DNA from: Trichomonas vaginalis G3
Lineage: Eukaryota > Parabasalia > Trichomonadida > Trichomonadidae
Assembly: GCF_026262505.1 (NCBI RefSeq)
Contig: NC_067204.1
Coordinates: 22,413,300 to 22,477,299, forward strand
Length of the DNA stretch: 64,000 nt
Direction: 5' to 3'
Shown here: one piece after another, positions 41,318 through 52,720 of the stretch
Layout of the letters: every line of letters begins with the position of its first letter
Position numbering within the stretch: the stretch's first letter is position 1
The notes under the pieces: model-generated
The model's input: the letters and a program-made list of their open reading frames with translations, nothing else
The model's database searches: none
Told to the model about the DNA's origin: nothing
Position numbers and translations under genes: made by a program

Positions 41318-42417
41318 AAAATTTTCATCTCACCGAGTTGATCCAAAATTATATGATGACGGTGAATTTGAGGTTGTGAGATTGTTTGCATTTCAGATTT
41401 CTTATATTTATTTGATCTTAATTTAAATTATAAACTCCTACGGAAAAGTGACATTTTTTGGAAAAAATCATATTGAATCTATCTGTTCGCGAATTGTCGC
41501 ATTAATTTCTTGAGAAATAAATCCAACACTCCAAGTATCGAAAGATAACAGAAATATATTCTTAGTATCCTAGTAATAGTTATAATGATTTTTGAATTTC
41601 GGGATAATAATTTCAGCTCGAACATCGAGAATACGATATAATTCACTTTAAAAGCGTTTGTGATAAATATTTCAAATGCAAAAAGTTCTATCATGAAAAT
41701 TTGAAAAATCCCCAGAGAATAAAATTTGTCTTAGATATATTTTCATTCAGGATTTCTATTAATATGATAATTTTAAATCTTTCACCTGAGTATTTTCACT
41801 AAATTCTTAACCACAAAATATTGATTTGATACAATTTGGGTTTGTATTGCAGTCACTTGAAAGACATACTAATAACCGGAATTAACTTACTATAATCAGA
41901 TTATTTATCAAATAAGAGCAATATCTTTGATTTGATTGAAGAAAAAAACAATTTAATTCAATTCCCATAATAGATTATAGGTGCTTCATTTCATCATTAA
42001 GCTAGAAATGATATTGTATTCGCTCAGTTTCAAAAATTTGAATAAGTCAAGGTTATTTCAAGTTTCTCCAGAAATATTTTACCACTCAAAAACTTTAAAA
42101 TTTGGTATGTTCTGTGTTAATATCGGCTCTTTGTAGCAGAGAAAAACATTTCCTGATTGAATGCCGATAATTTCTCTGACAATTTCTTCCAAATGAAATA
42201 CAGAAAATTTTGTTATCTAAGCTACAAGGATATATTACATTCTTATTGAGATTTATCTAAAAATTTTTCAAACCATCCCGCCGTTGAAAAATTTTGAAAA
42301 TAATTGCTAATAAAGAAAATACTCTTCAAATATCCAAATATTTATGACGGATCTCAACATTTTGAGATCGAACGATCGACCTCTCAGAATTATGAATTTA
42401 CAAACATTTTGTACAAA
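41318..42417. other. Divergent intergenic interval
   Basis: About 1.1 kb between two divergently transcribed genes. AT-rich; it should hold both promoters, but only the minus-strand initiator is convincing. Confidence 0.5.
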
Positions 42418-43116
42418 ATGTACAAGATTCATATCTCCATTGTTGAAGGTATTTCTCTCCCAAGAATCAATTTATTAACAAAGATCAACCCACTGGTTGA
42501 GATTCATTACAAGGGTAAAGTCGACAAAACAAGATTTTTCAGAGATAATCTTGATCCACTCTGGAAGGAAGAATTTTCTTTCACAACAGACACATATGAT
42601 GGAAAGATTGATTTTATACTTTGCCACGAAAAGAAAGGCACATTTACCAAGATTGCTACTTACTCATATGACTTGGCAAACCTTCCTCTTGGCAACCGCT
42701 TTGATGAGAAGTGCACATTTACTCCAGTAATTGATGTTAAGAAAGGTGGTATGATCAGAATCAGAATAGTTGGACAAAAAGTTGGCAATACCATCATTAT
42801 CAACAACACAGGTCCAGCTCCAGGACCATATCCACCACAAGGATATCCTCCACAAGGACCATATCCACCACAAGGCTACCCACAGCAACCATATCCTCCA
42901 CAACAACCATACCCGCCACAAGGATACCCACCACAGCAATCATATCCACCACAGCAACCTTACCCACCACAGGGATATCCTCCACAGCCATATCCACCAC
43001 AACCAGCTTATCCACCACAATCAAACTCTCAGTCAGGCTATCCTCCAATGCCTTATCCACCACAACCAAACCAACCCCCACGTTCTGGTTCAATTGATCC
43101 AATTGTTCCATATTAA
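42418..43116 (+). CDS. C2-domain protein with XYPPX proline-rich tail
   Basis: 232 residues from the ATG at 42418 (the longer open frame back to 42304 depends on TTG). Residues 1-~125 form a C2 domain: YKIHISIVEGISLP, NPLVEIHYKGK, FRDNLDPLWKEEFSF, GMIRIRIVGQKVG. In loop 1 the usual SDP of calcium-binding C2 domains reads INP, and loop 3 has CHEKKG, so key aspartates are missing and calcium binding is doubtful. The tail (~145-232) is about fourteen repeats of the YPPQ type (GYPPQ, PYPPQ), ending near PPRSGSIDPIVPY. Such C2-XYPPX proteins associate with membranes and bind WW or similar domains (inference). The XYPPX part produces open frames in the other five frames; those are shadows. Confidence 0.92.
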   Translation: MYKIHISIVEGISLPRINLLTKINPLVEIHYKGKVDKTRFFRDNLDPLWKEEFSFTTDTYDGKIDFILCHEKKGTFTKIATYSYDLANLPLGNRFDEKCTFTPVIDVKKGGMIRIRIVGQKVGNTIIINNTGPAPGPYPPQGYPPQGPYPPQGYPQQPYPPQQPYPPQGYPPQQSYPPQQPYPPQGYPPQPYPPQPAYPPQSNSQSGYPPMPYPPQPNQPPRSGSIDPIVPY

Positions 43117-43322
43117 GCTCTCGAAATCGAAAGCTATCTATCTAAAATGTAAACTTTACTTTTATAATTTTCATGACATATACCGATATTGTATATTTCC
43201 TCTTACAAACAAAAATTCAAATTAGCTAAAACTACAAGTGAGCTTTTCCATTGTTAAAATTTATTCTTATATGTTTAGACTTTTAAACAAACGATTTGAT
43301 TTTTTTTTCTTTTCTAAATTTT

Positions 43323-43332
43323 TCAATTTTTC
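43323..43332 (+). promoter_or_regulatory. Putative initiator of the HECT gene
   Basis: TCAATTTTTC, ~38 bp before the ATG at 43363. The upstream gene ends only 246 bp before this ATG, so the whole promoter must be compact. Confidence 0.5.
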
Positions 43333-43362
43333 AGAAGCTGGCAAAAAAAGAAAATTAAAAAA

Positions 43363-46300
43363 ATGGGTCCAGCGCCAAGTACGGTGCATTTCTCTAGTTA
43401 TACACCTCTGGGCCCACATAATGATAGAATATTTACTACTTCTTATGATGATGCACCTTTGGCGACGGAATTTTCAAGTGATGCAATTTTACAACAAAGA
43501 ACTCCAATAAATATACTGCAAGACCTACCTATAGATACGATAATTGGGTGTATAATGACACAACCTAGTTCTTATACACTGGAAAATAATCCAGAAGATG
43601 TTTGGTTTAAAATTTTAATTCCATTATTTAAAGGTTCGGACGATAAAGCACCTATATTTCAACAAATTCTTACAGAATTCTTCAAATTCTTAAATGATCG
43701 ATCAAAAAATACCCTCAATGATGAAGAAAATCGTAGAAATATTCTAAAAGAGGTAATAAACAATAAAAGAAGAAATTTGCAGCATGCATACTCAATCCAA
43801 TTAGAATCCTACGATATATTAAATGAAAATGAACTAAATAATTTGACAAATACAAAAAATTTGATTTCGAATGCTTTAAATACGATGAAATTACCTGATT
43901 TTTCATTTAGAATACAACAAACGCAAACCAATAAACTCATTTCCAAGCGAATTTGTGAACTTTTGGAAGGAAATTCGAATTCAGATCCATCTGCACTGTT
44001 TGAATCGGTTGCCTGGGGTATTTTCTCAGGAGACGTTACTCCAATGATCACGACCTTACGACTTTTAATGAAAAATCATTACGAAAACTCAAAATTCACT
44101 TCAAATTTATTAAATTCTTTCCAAAAATTCAATAACAACTTAACATTAGTTAACGCAATACCAGTTATAAACCAATCCATCGTCGATGGATCGAAAGAAA
44201 TACCAAATGGATTATTTTCAAATCATTCAACAACTTCTTCAATAACTACTGACGGAAACTACATTTACTTACTTCTAAAGCCAACAACAATCCTACAGAT
44301 ATCATTATCTAAGTCAATTACGAATGAAAATACAAGATTTTTCAATAAAGATATAAATTTGTCAAAAGTCGAAAGATTGAATGTCGGACTTGCACTCTCA
44401 AACGACAAGCTAGTTGTTCTTGGTGAATACATGTCCGAAAGCTTACTTTTACAAACATCTCCATTAGATGAAGAAAAAAGGATCAAAAAGTCAAAAATTT
44501 CACTTCCAATATGTTCAGACAGTAAATTTGTGTACTCTATAAGAGGTTCCAACTGTTGTATCCATACTTTTAAGGAAACAAAATTAAAATTAATCCGAAA
44601 AGTGAAGTTGATTGAATCCGGAGCAGAATTGAAGAAACTGTTCTCATCCAAACTTATTCCAGACCTTTCTGATGCGATTTTGTTATCAAATGGAATTATT
44701 TTATCAATAATCAAGCCAATTCAGAAAAATCAGACAAACAGTAGATTCCCATACATTGCCAGACATTTTAGTCTCATTACTGGCCAGCATATCTCTGATA
44801 TTGAGTTTGCTTTGAGATTTCCCATTGTTTCTTTAGCAATTGATCCTTGGAACAAGTGCATCTGGGGACTGACATTATCACCAACAACTGTTGGCAACGA
44901 GACTGAAAGAAGAGCTTCCCTTTTGAAGTTAGAGTACAATGGATCTTATCCGCCATGGCTCGTGGGAACTGACATTTCTTTTGTAGCTACCGTTAAAGAG
45001 TCTTTGTCAATATACCAGGCGAAGACTCCTTCTCAGCTTTCTGTCGCAATTATTAATTTTATTAATTTTTATGTTTCACATTTCGTCGGATCTGGCTTCA
45101 ATTTGAAGATACAAGATAGTCCTGATCCGAAATGCACCGTTCCGATGATATTTGCTCCAGGAACTTACTACAATATCAACGAAATCATCAAACTATTAGT
45201 TCTTTTGAAAGATTTGTACATTAATAAGAAGTTTAATAACAATTGGACTGAAAAACAATACAGATTTGCTTTAATTACATTAGTAGATTTATTAAATTTT
45301 GCAATTTCCAATTTACAGATTAATATTGCCCCTCCTTTTGAAGAGGAACCAATTATTGACCAAAGCCTGCCAAATTTGCTGCTTAATTTCCTTGAAGATC
45401 CTCATTTCAGGTTTTTAAAGGATCATGTTTTGTTTTTGATATGTAATTGCTTCGATATCATATTCGAAAACAACAGAGTTAACGATGACTGCCTCATTTC
45501 CCACATAATTAATGATTTAAACCCAAGTTTGTTTTCATTTTTCATCTCAAACTTGCAAGAAACAACTGCTTTGCCTTATTTCTTCTCCCCAAACTCTTGC
45601 AGACGGTTTTTGTCCCCAATAATGAAGCAGTTGACTTCACTTTCTGGAAATTTCAACCGAAATCAGTATGATCTCGTAAATTCTTTCATGAGATCACTAC
45701 TTTTCGAACTTTATAAGGCTCTCAAGACCAATACTGGTGAAATTTCTGAAGAAAAACAAATTTTACAAGATAATTTTTATTCATTTTCAGGAATTATCAC
45801 TGAAGAGATGCTTAAACTCTTATTTACATTAGGTCACGACAAAGTTCAACCAGAAAAACTTCAATTCCTTCCATTTACGAGAATTTTCCAGAAATGGCTG
45901 TTATTATTACATCCTTTTGTTAAATTCTCAAGTGTTTCATGTGATTTGGTCTCAATTATCCAGCCATTGTACTCAAGTTTAGGTGAAAAGATGAGTTCTC
46001 TCAATTTAACAAAGTCAATTAACAACACAGGCAAAGGATTCACATTTATCTTCAGTATCTTCTATGACTTGTTCAGTTTGTACTCAGATTTCATCACAGC
46101 GATGGTCGACGGTGGATCCGAAATCAAAGATATTCAAAAATATAAGTGGCTTGTAAAGTCAACTTTAATGAGCGGTTTGACCTCTGAAAAAGTTGACCAA
46201 ATTTACGACGTTTATGAGAAAAGCGTGAACATGATAGATATGGCCAATAATGATGCCGATTGTGATGAAATTTTCATTTTAAACCTAATTTCAAAAGAGG

Positions 46301-49300
46301 CATCAGATGAAATCAAGCAATTCATGGATTACATATACGCAAAGGTCCCTGATCCATCAAACAAGAGATTAACACCCGAAAGAAAAGTAATCGAAAGATT
46401 AATTTTCTCATCTCTGTTGAAAAACTTAGGATTCACGTCTTTCGCAAGAGAACTAAGTTTGCACTTATTAACAGAGGAAAAGCCAGTCCTGAACCATGCC
46501 GTTCGTCAAAGCGCTCTCCAGATTTACAGAATCAGGCGTCAACTCGAGAAATCAAGACAAGATTGGATGAAGCTTAAGGAAGAATGCGAACAATCACAAG
46601 TACCCTTCAAGCTGAACTCTCTTTCTGAAGACTATCCGAACTATTTGAAGGAATTAGAGAAGAAATGCCTCTTTTTATTGAATATCCGACCAATTAAGAA
46701 GAAGATTGTTAACGAGAATGACAAAATCTTCATCCAGATGTGCAAGAACATCAGTGATTTCCTTACAACTCCCGTTACATTATCCGATTATTTCAAATTA
46801 CTCGAAACCTCACAAAAAATCCAGAAAAACATCACAACAGGTATCGGCTTGATCAACAACGTGTTCGATCAGAACAACGAGATCTGTTCTTGGTATATTC
46901 TCCAGAAATTTTCCACATCAGGCTCAATTATTTCGTTTTTGAAGTCTCTTTCGAAATCAATCCGAAATGAGATCGAATATTCCGACGACGAAACGAAACC
47001 GAAGCATAAGAAATCGAAATCGAAGAAACACTCGAAGAAATCTCGTTCAAAGAAACAAGAAGAAGAGATGAGGACCAATCTGATTAAAATAGAAAACAAC
47101 GAAGTGAAATATATTTTAATTTTAATTGGCCACGTCCAAAAATTTTTGATGGGCAATTCAGAGCATTTCCAACAAAACATTTTATTGGTTTTCCTTGCGA
47201 ACTTGCTTTTTGCCATGTCAAATTTCGATGCAGAAGAAGTTTTCAAACCGTTAAATGTTTTGATCGACCAAATGTTGAATCAAAGGAAAGAATACAACGA
47301 AGAAGAGTATTCCAGCCTGATTGCATACATCATTTCAACTCTTTACGTGATAATTAACACGAATGACGGAATTATCACTTCCAAACAATATCCGAAACTT
47401 GTTGAAACACTGCAGAAATACAAGGAATACTCACAACAAAGAAAATCAATCGCGATGTTGTTCAACAAACTAAATGTTTTTGAACATCAATCTCCTATGG
47501 AAATGATCAATGATTTAGCCAGTTCTTCGCCAAAACAGTTCTTCTCAACATCACAGTTCCTCTTCCAATTGATTGATGAAAGCAAAAACAAAATTGGTCT
47601 CTTGTATCCGATCTTTGAAAATATTGCAAAAATTGCGTCTGGTCAAATATCACTTTTTTGCTCAAAATATTCTATGCCGACCAATTTAAGGAATACAGAT
47701 GATAAGACACAGTTTGATACAGCAGGTATACAGCTTGCAGGATGTTCTATTTTCATCTCGATGATCAGACGATTTTTGATAAATAACGATGAAGAAGTTT
47801 TGAAAATTATAAATTACATTTTGCTGAAAAATAAAGGAAAACAAAGTGATACGAAATACGCCAGATACGATGATCCAATTCTCTTATACGCTGTATTCGC
47901 AATTCTCTCCAATGTTATTGATGTATTCCATTTCGGAGGAATTGTCAAATACGCACAGGAAAACGACATGTACATTGTCACTGATTATGATGATGTAAAC
48001 CATAAAATTGTGGCCTGGCAAATTCCTATAACCGCCAATTCAAAGTTGACAAAACTTGACGCGAATTACAATTTGCAAAACAATTTGTTGTTTAGTTTTA
48101 GAGTTTCCATGTTCCCTGATTATTCTAATTTGTTGCATTACTTCAATTTTGCAATCAATCCTAACTCAAACACTATGAGAGAAGGATTGAATTACTACAT
48201 AATTAGTTCGTTGAAAGAATATGCAACAATTCCTAATTTCATCCAAGAAAATTTACCAAATATTTTCTCTAAATTCCAGAGAAACAATTTCAATTTCTCA
48301 TTCAAGAACCAGTCGTTTTTGAACATATTGAGATGCCATCTTCTCAACAAAGACTCTGAAGGATTCAGACAGCAGAGAAATTCGAAATTGGAATTCCATT
48401 TGGTAAATTTGACTTATAACTATTCAAACATTGAACAAGTTTATGATTCTGAGACATTGCAATCTAATTTTGACATTTCTTATTACTGCACACAGCCATT
48501 GGGAAACAAGATCTCTTTGTTTAATATAAAGAAAACTGATTGCAAGAACATAGAATTCGGAATTACTTCTCCTTCTTACAAAATATGGAATAGAAAAGCG
48601 GTTTATGTCAGAAAAATATTCAAAAGACTTGATTTGTGCGGATTGGACACTTTAGATAAAGCGTTTTTACCTGTAATAAGATTGTTTTCAGAAATCGTCT
48701 CTTTTGAATACAACCGCTCCACAAACACAATCAAAATTGTTAGTGGAACTGACAAATACACTGTCAACTTCCCTTCAGACATGACTCCAATTTTCTATGT
48801 CATTTTTTACGATGCAGGCAAATTGGAGTATAATTTAGATGACAATTTGAAAACAGATGAAAAAGTCATCAAAAAGAAAGTCAATGAAAATGTTTTTAAT
48901 TACAAAACATTGACATATGAGAAGCAGCAAACAGTTGACAAAGTTGTTGTTCCTCTTCGAAACACAATGATATTCAAGAAGAAAAAGACTTTGCCAATCA
49001 ACAATGTCAATGAAATAAAATCATCAATAGAAGTAAACAATGATTACAGACCAGACCTTGAAGAAATGTGGACAAAAGTAGCAAGACTTGGATCATCTCA
49101 CCGACCATTTATAGATGAAAAGAAACAGCTTTATTTCGATTATACCGGCATTGAATTGAAGAATACTTATCAATCTTTGTTAACTCATCATTCTTATAAT
49201 TCTTCTTTCAACTTTTTCCAAATACAAAAGCCATTGCTGAAGTTCTCTAATATCTCCTATTTCAGAGGAAAGAAAGATGATAAAATAGACTCAATCGTAA

Positions 49301-52300
49301 AAATGAAACAAATATTTTATCCAAATTACGTAATGACAAATAAAAGTGACAAAGAAATTTATGCCGTTAACGATATGACAGGAAAAGTTTCAAAATTCAA
49401 AGATTTCATTGAACTCAAGACATTGCCACCGATGAATCCAGATTATTTCATCAGTTTGCCAACAAATCTGATTAATTATTTCGATTCATCAGTTGTAGAT
49501 GATTTGAGATTGAGTTTATTCACTGATTGTTACATTTCTCAGTTAATTAATGGAAAAGATTTCGCCAAAACAAACGAAATCTTCAAAGTTATTGATGACA
49601 TTGATGTTGTAACAATGATGATACACTTCTTAACAATTGCAGAACCATTTAACAACGAAGAAATCATTGATTTCAACGTGAATTATTTCGACAAGAACCA
49701 AAACGTTCCTTCAAATGTCGGAAATTATGTCATCGCTTCACAAACAATATTTAATCATTATCAAAGTAACAATTTGACTCATAAGTTCATTAAATCTGTT
49801 TTCGACTTGTTCTGCACAATGATGAAATCAATGAATTGGCATTACGTCTTAGATAATCATTCCGATTGTTACTTCATAACAAATGACAGAAGTAATGATT
49901 TCGTTGTTGACGAATCATGTGAAGATTTCATTTGTTTAGTAACGAAAGACAATGTCGTAGTGAATGAAGAAACATTGTCTCATAACAGATACATGATTGT
50001 TCACAACCAAATCAATGGATACAAGTTCCATACTGATGATCAAACATTGATTTTGATTCCTTTCAGAGACACAAAAGTTTTGTTGGGAACTTTTGGAGAA
50101 TTAATTGTTTTGTTCAAGTATCTTGTTTATTTCCTGAAAGATAACTCGAACATAGCTCATGAACTTCGTAAGAGTGTTTACTCAAACGTTCTTGATTCAT
50201 ATTTGTTTAATTCTCCATTTTTCGTAACTAATTTTGAGAAAATTTTGTCATTTTTGCAGAAAAACATCAGAACAACATATTCTGATATTTCTGGAGACTT
50301 CCTTTCTCGTCTTAACATCCTTGCAAGTATGTCAAGATCAAGATCAATTCCTCCTTACATCACATCATTCATTGAAGAACACCAAGCAATTTGGGATGAA
50401 AGAGTTTTAGTTCCTTTACGTGCCTATTTCCCAGAATTCCTCACAGAAGCAGAGAAAGTTGAAATACAGCGTTCAAACATTGTTGCCAAATGCAATCTAC
50501 CTTCTGATCCATTTGCGAAACCAATCACAACATCGCAGAATTTGTCCAATTACAAATTGATATTGAACAGATTACTTTCTATTCGAAAAGATATCATCGC
50601 GTATCCATTTCATTACGTGATAACTTATTGGTCTGAATTGTACATGATGTATCCTCCTTACACAACAAAAATAGAAGGATACATAATGAAAGTTACTTTC
50701 ACTGATTTCATTCCAGAAAAATTTACTGTTTTGCGTCCAAAAACAGTTAATTTGCAAAAGATCAATGTTATTCTTCCAGACGGAACGAAAGAAGTACACG
50801 AGAACACGTTTATCTATACAAATAATAGAAGAACAATTATTTTGGAAGGCGATGTTTTGTGGGGAAGTTTCATTTTCGTTATTGCTGATACACAACCAAA
50901 AACAACTGCCGAATTCGATGAAAAACAAAGAGAAAAGTTTGTTTCAGACATGACGACATTGGCTTTGCATTGGGATAATCAGACAGACCAAAAGATCTCC
51001 AACTGTTTCACAACAGATATCTTAACTAAAATGGCATTGAACTTCGAGTTTGATGTAGAAGATTTATTAAAGACAGAAATGAATTTTGATTTCCCATTAA
51101 TTTTGATTCGAGCGAAACTTCTTCTCCTTTTGAATTGGATGATCTTCAACAAAGTCATGGATCTTTCTACTGATAGTTCTTCTATGCCCTATCTTTCCTA
51201 CTGCATCTCCAGCGCGTTGAAGATGAAAATGCTTCGACAAATCGTTCTAAAACACTCCGAATCAGGATATATTTCTGTCAACGTGAACCGCGCAAGTTCC
51301 TTTGATTTGAAGAACGGAAACTCAACAAATTACGATAATTCCATCATTGCACAGCTCTCAAGAATATGCAATATCACAGAACTTCGAAATATAAAGAGAC
51401 CATGGAAAGTTACATTTGTCGGAGAAATGGCAATTGATGCAGGTGGTCCTGCAGTTGAATTGTTTTCAAATGCTGCAGAAGATTTCACTTCTCCTAACTG
51501 CGGACTTGTTGTTAAGATTCCTAATGCTAGGAATGAAGTTGGTTTCTATAGAGATTGTGTTGTTCCTTTCCCTAAAATTGGAGTTTCGTACATTCAAACT
51601 AAATATAGATTCGCTGGTGCATTGATTGCGATGTGCATCAGAACATCAATTGTACAAGACTTCAACTTCCCAATGATTGTTTGGGACTATTTAGCGAAAG
51701 GAACTATAGATATTGAACATATATACGAAATTGACCAAAACTTTAAAGTTTTAATTGACTCACTCTATGAATGTGTGAAGTCAAACATCGACCAAAATGT
51801 TTTCCAGCGCCAGTACAACTTGAAGTTTGTCATCAACAACATTGCAGGTGAAGAATGTCCTCTTCTGCCAAATGGAAGAAATATCCGTGTAACAACTGAA
51901 AACATCAGGAAATTCATCATCCTCGCGAAAGAATTTAGAATTAATGAATTAACAAAAATCCTCAAAATGATGAGAGACGGATTTCTTGAGAACCTCAACT
52001 TCACTCCTCCTGCATATGTTAATGGATACACTCTTCAATACGCGGCATGTGGAGAAAGGGACATTCCAACAGACAAATTCATCAGCATGCTTAAATTCTC
52101 TGGCCAGAATCATACAAACATTAACTGGCTCATTAATGTTGTACAGAGATTCAACTCCGAAGAAAGAACAGCTTTGTACAAGTTCATCACTGGAAGAACT
52201 CGACTTCCTGTTGGAGAAGATCCTCCTTCACTCACAATTGACAACGCACACACACTTGATATGATGCCTACAGCATCTACTTGCTTCGACCAACTCCACC

Positions 52301-52383
52301 TCCCTGCTTACTCATCTCCAGATAAGATGTACACTTTAGTCAGAGCTGCTGTTCTATTTACTGACTCTATGGAAATGCATTGA
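43363..52383 (+). CDS. Giant HECT E3 ubiquitin ligase, 3006 residues
   Basis: One unbroken frame from ATG. The C-terminal ~350 residues form a HECT domain: GEMAIDAGGPAVELFSNA (~2686), a middle section with RYRFAGAL-like N-lobe features, and the catalytic loop MMPTASTCFDQLHLPAYSS with the thioester cysteine at ~2974. The N-terminal ~450 residues include a possible beta-propeller-like stretch (ITTDGNYIYLLLKP, AIDPWNKCIWGLTLSP) reminiscent of HECTD4-type or related giant ligases. The middle is helical solenoid with a very basic Lys/Ser segment at ~1205-1230 (KHKKSKSKKHSKKSRSKK), a possible nuclear signal. HECT enzymes take ubiquitin from an E2 onto the cysteine, then pass it to the substrate. 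Substrates unknown. Internal opposite-strand frames are shadows. Confidence 0.95.
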   Translation: MGPAPSTVHFSSYTPLGPHNDRIFTTSYDDAPLATEFSSDAILQQRTPINILQDLPIDTIIGCIMTQPSSYTLENNPEDVWFKILIPLFKGSDDKAPIFQQILTEFFKFLNDRSKNTLNDEENRRNILKEVINNKRRNLQHAYSIQLESYDILNENELNNLTNTKNLISNALNTMKLPDFSFRIQQTQTNKLISKRICELLEGNSNSDPSALFESVAWGIFSGDVTPMITTLRLLMKNHYENSKFTSNLLNSFQKFNNNLTLVNAIPVINQSIVDGSKEIPNGLFSNHSTTSSITTDGNYIYLLLKPTTILQISLSKSITNENTRFFNKDINLSKVERLNVGLALSNDKLVVLGEYMSESLLLQTSPLDEEKRIKKSKISLPICSDSKFVYSIRGSNCCIHTFKETKLKLIRKVKLIESGAELKKLFSSKLIPDLSDAILLSNGIILSIIKPIQKNQTNSRFPYIARHFSLITGQHISDIEFALRFPIVSLAIDPWNKCIWGLTLSPTTVGNETERRASLLKLEYNGSYPPWLVGTDISFVATVKESLSIYQAKTPSQLSVAIINFINFYVSHFVGSGFNLKIQDSPDPKCTVPMIFAPGTYYNINEIIKLLVLLKDLYINKKFNNNWTEKQYRFALITLVDLLNFAISNLQINIAPPFEEEPIIDQSLPNLLLNFLEDPHFRFLKDHVLFLICNCFDIIFENNRVNDDCLISHIINDLNPSLFSFFISNLQETTALPYFFSPNSCRRFLSPIMKQLTSLSGNFNRNQYDLVNSFMRSLLFELYKALKTNTGEISEEKQILQDNFYSFSGIITEEMLKLLFTLGHDKVQPEKLQFLPFTRIFQKWLLLLHPFVKFSSVSCDLVSIIQPLYSSLGEKMSSLNLTKSINNTGKGFTFIFSIFYDLFSLYSDFITAMVDGGSEIKDIQKYKWLVKSTLMSGLTSEKVDQIYDVYEKSVNMIDMANNDADCDEIFILNLISKEASDEIKQFMDYIYAKVPDPSNKRLTPERKVIERLIFSSLLKNLGFTSFARELSLHLLTEEKPVLNHAVRQSALQIYRIRRQLEKSRQDWMKLKEECEQSQVPFKLNSLSEDYPNYLKELEKKCLFLLNIRPIKKKIVNENDKIFIQMCKNISDFLTTPVTLSDYFKLLETSQKIQKNITTGIGLINNVFDQNNEICSWYILQKFSTSGSIISFLKSLSKSIRNEIEYSDDETKPKHKKSKSKKHSKKSRSKKQEEEMRTNLIKIENNEVKYILILIGHVQKFLMGNSEHFQQNILLVFLANLLFAMSNFDAEEVFKPLNVLIDQMLNQRKEYNEEEYSSLIAYIISTLYVIINTNDGIITSKQYPKLVETLQKYKEYSQQRKSIAMLFNKLNVFEHQSPMEMINDLASSSPKQFFSTSQFLFQLIDESKNKIGLLYPIFENIAKIASGQISLFCSKYSMPTNLRNTDDKTQFDTAGIQLAGCSIFISMIRRFLINNDEEVLKIINYILLKNKGKQSDTKYARYDDPILLYAVFAILSNVIDVFHFGGIVKYAQENDMYIVTDYDDVNHKIVAWQIPITANSKLTKLDANYNLQNNLLFSFRVSMFPDYSNLLHYFNFAINPNSNTMREGLNYYIISSLKEYATIPNFIQENLPNIFSKFQRNNFNFSFKNQSFLNILRCHLLNKDSEGFRQQRNSKLEFHLVNLTYNYSNIEQVYDSETLQSNFDISYYCTQPLGNKISLFNIKKTDCKNIEFGITSPSYKIWNRKAVYVRKIFKRLDLCGLDTLDKAFLPVIRLFSEIVSFEYNRSTNTIKIVSGTDKYTVNFPSDMTPIFYVIFYDAGKLEYNLDDNLKTDEKVIKKKVNENVFNYKTLTYEKQQTVDKVVVPLRNTMIFKKKKTLPINNVNEIKSSIEVNNDYRPDLEEMWTKVARLGSSHRPFIDEKKQLYFDYTGIELKNTYQSLLTHHSYNSSFNFFQIQKPLLKFSNISYFRGKKDDKIDSIVKMKQIFYPNYVMTNKSDKEIYAVNDMTGKVSKFKDFIELKTLPPMNPDYFISLPTNLINYFDSSVVDDLRLSLFTDCYISQLINGKDFAKTNEIFKVIDDIDVVTMMIHFLTIAEPFNNEEIIDFNVNYFDKNQNVPSNVGNYVIASQTIFNHYQSNNLTHKFIKSVFDLFCTMMKSMNWHYVLDNHSDCYFITNDRSNDFVVDESCEDFICLVTKDNVVVNEETLSHNRYMIVHNQINGYKFHTDDQTLILIPFRDTKVLLGTFGELIVLFKYLVYFLKDNSNIAHELRKSVYSNVLDSYLFNSPFFVTNFEKILSFLQKNIRTTYSDISGDFLSRLNILASMSRSRSIPPYITSFIEEHQAIWDERVLVPLRAYFPEFLTEAEKVEIQRSNIVAKCNLPSDPFAKPITTSQNLSNYKLILNRLLSIRKDIIAYPFHYVITYWSELYMMYPPYTTKIEGYIMKVTFTDFIPEKFTVLRPKTVNLQKINVILPDGTKEVHENTFIYTNNRRTIILEGDVLWGSFIFVIADTQPKTTAEFDEKQREKFVSDMTTLALHWDNQTDQKISNCFTTDILTKMALNFEFDVEDLLKTEMNFDFPLILIRAKLLLLLNWMIFNKVMDLSTDSSSMPYLSYCISSALKMKMLRQIVLKHSESGYISVNVNRASSFDLKNGNSTNYDNSIIAQLSRICNITELRNIKRPWKVTFVGEMAIDAGGPAVELFSNAAEDFTSPNCGLVVKIPNARNEVGFYRDCVVPFPKIGVSYIQTKYRFAGALIAMCIRTSIVQDFNFPMIVWDYLAKGTIDIEHIYEIDQNFKVLIDSLYECVKSNIDQNVFQRQYNLKFVINNIAGEECPLLPNGRNIRVTTENIRKFIILAKEFRINELTKILKMMRDGFLENLNFTPPAYVNGYTLQYAACGERDIPTDKFISMLKFSGQNHTNINWLINVVQRFNSEERTALYKFITGRTRLPVGEDPPSLTIDNAHTLDMMPTASTCFDQLHLPAYSSPDKMYTLVRAAVLFTDSMEMH

Positions 52384-52720
52384 TTTAGTTATTTTTTTAT
52401 TTATTGTATTTTTTTTATATTTTATTTGTTTTAAATATGTTTTGTTTATTATTTATATCTTCTAATTATATTTTAGATCGATTCACTACGCACTTTAGTT
52501 CACAAAGGCACATATCAACATATACTGTTTCATAATTGAAATTTTGGCCGACAATAGTTATCGATAAATCTTTTCATAAATGAAATTTCGATATATGTTC
52601 TTATAAATCATTCTATTTTAATTTTAAATTAAAATTTAACTTTATGAGACTTGTTTCGAGTTCAATGTTTAGTAGAAATGTAAAGAATTTTTAAACGTCT
52701 ATATTTTGAGCAATTCGAAA
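52384..52720. other. Intergenic interval
   Basis: About 340 bp, starting with a T-rich stretch just after the HECT stop. No gene; the promoter of the next gene should lie here, but no convincing initiator is visible. Confidence 0.5.

Noticed and set aside
42304-42417. N-terminal extension of the C2 protein
   Set aside because: It begins at TTG and adds unrelated sequence; the ATG at 42418 sits exactly at the first strand of the C2 domain.
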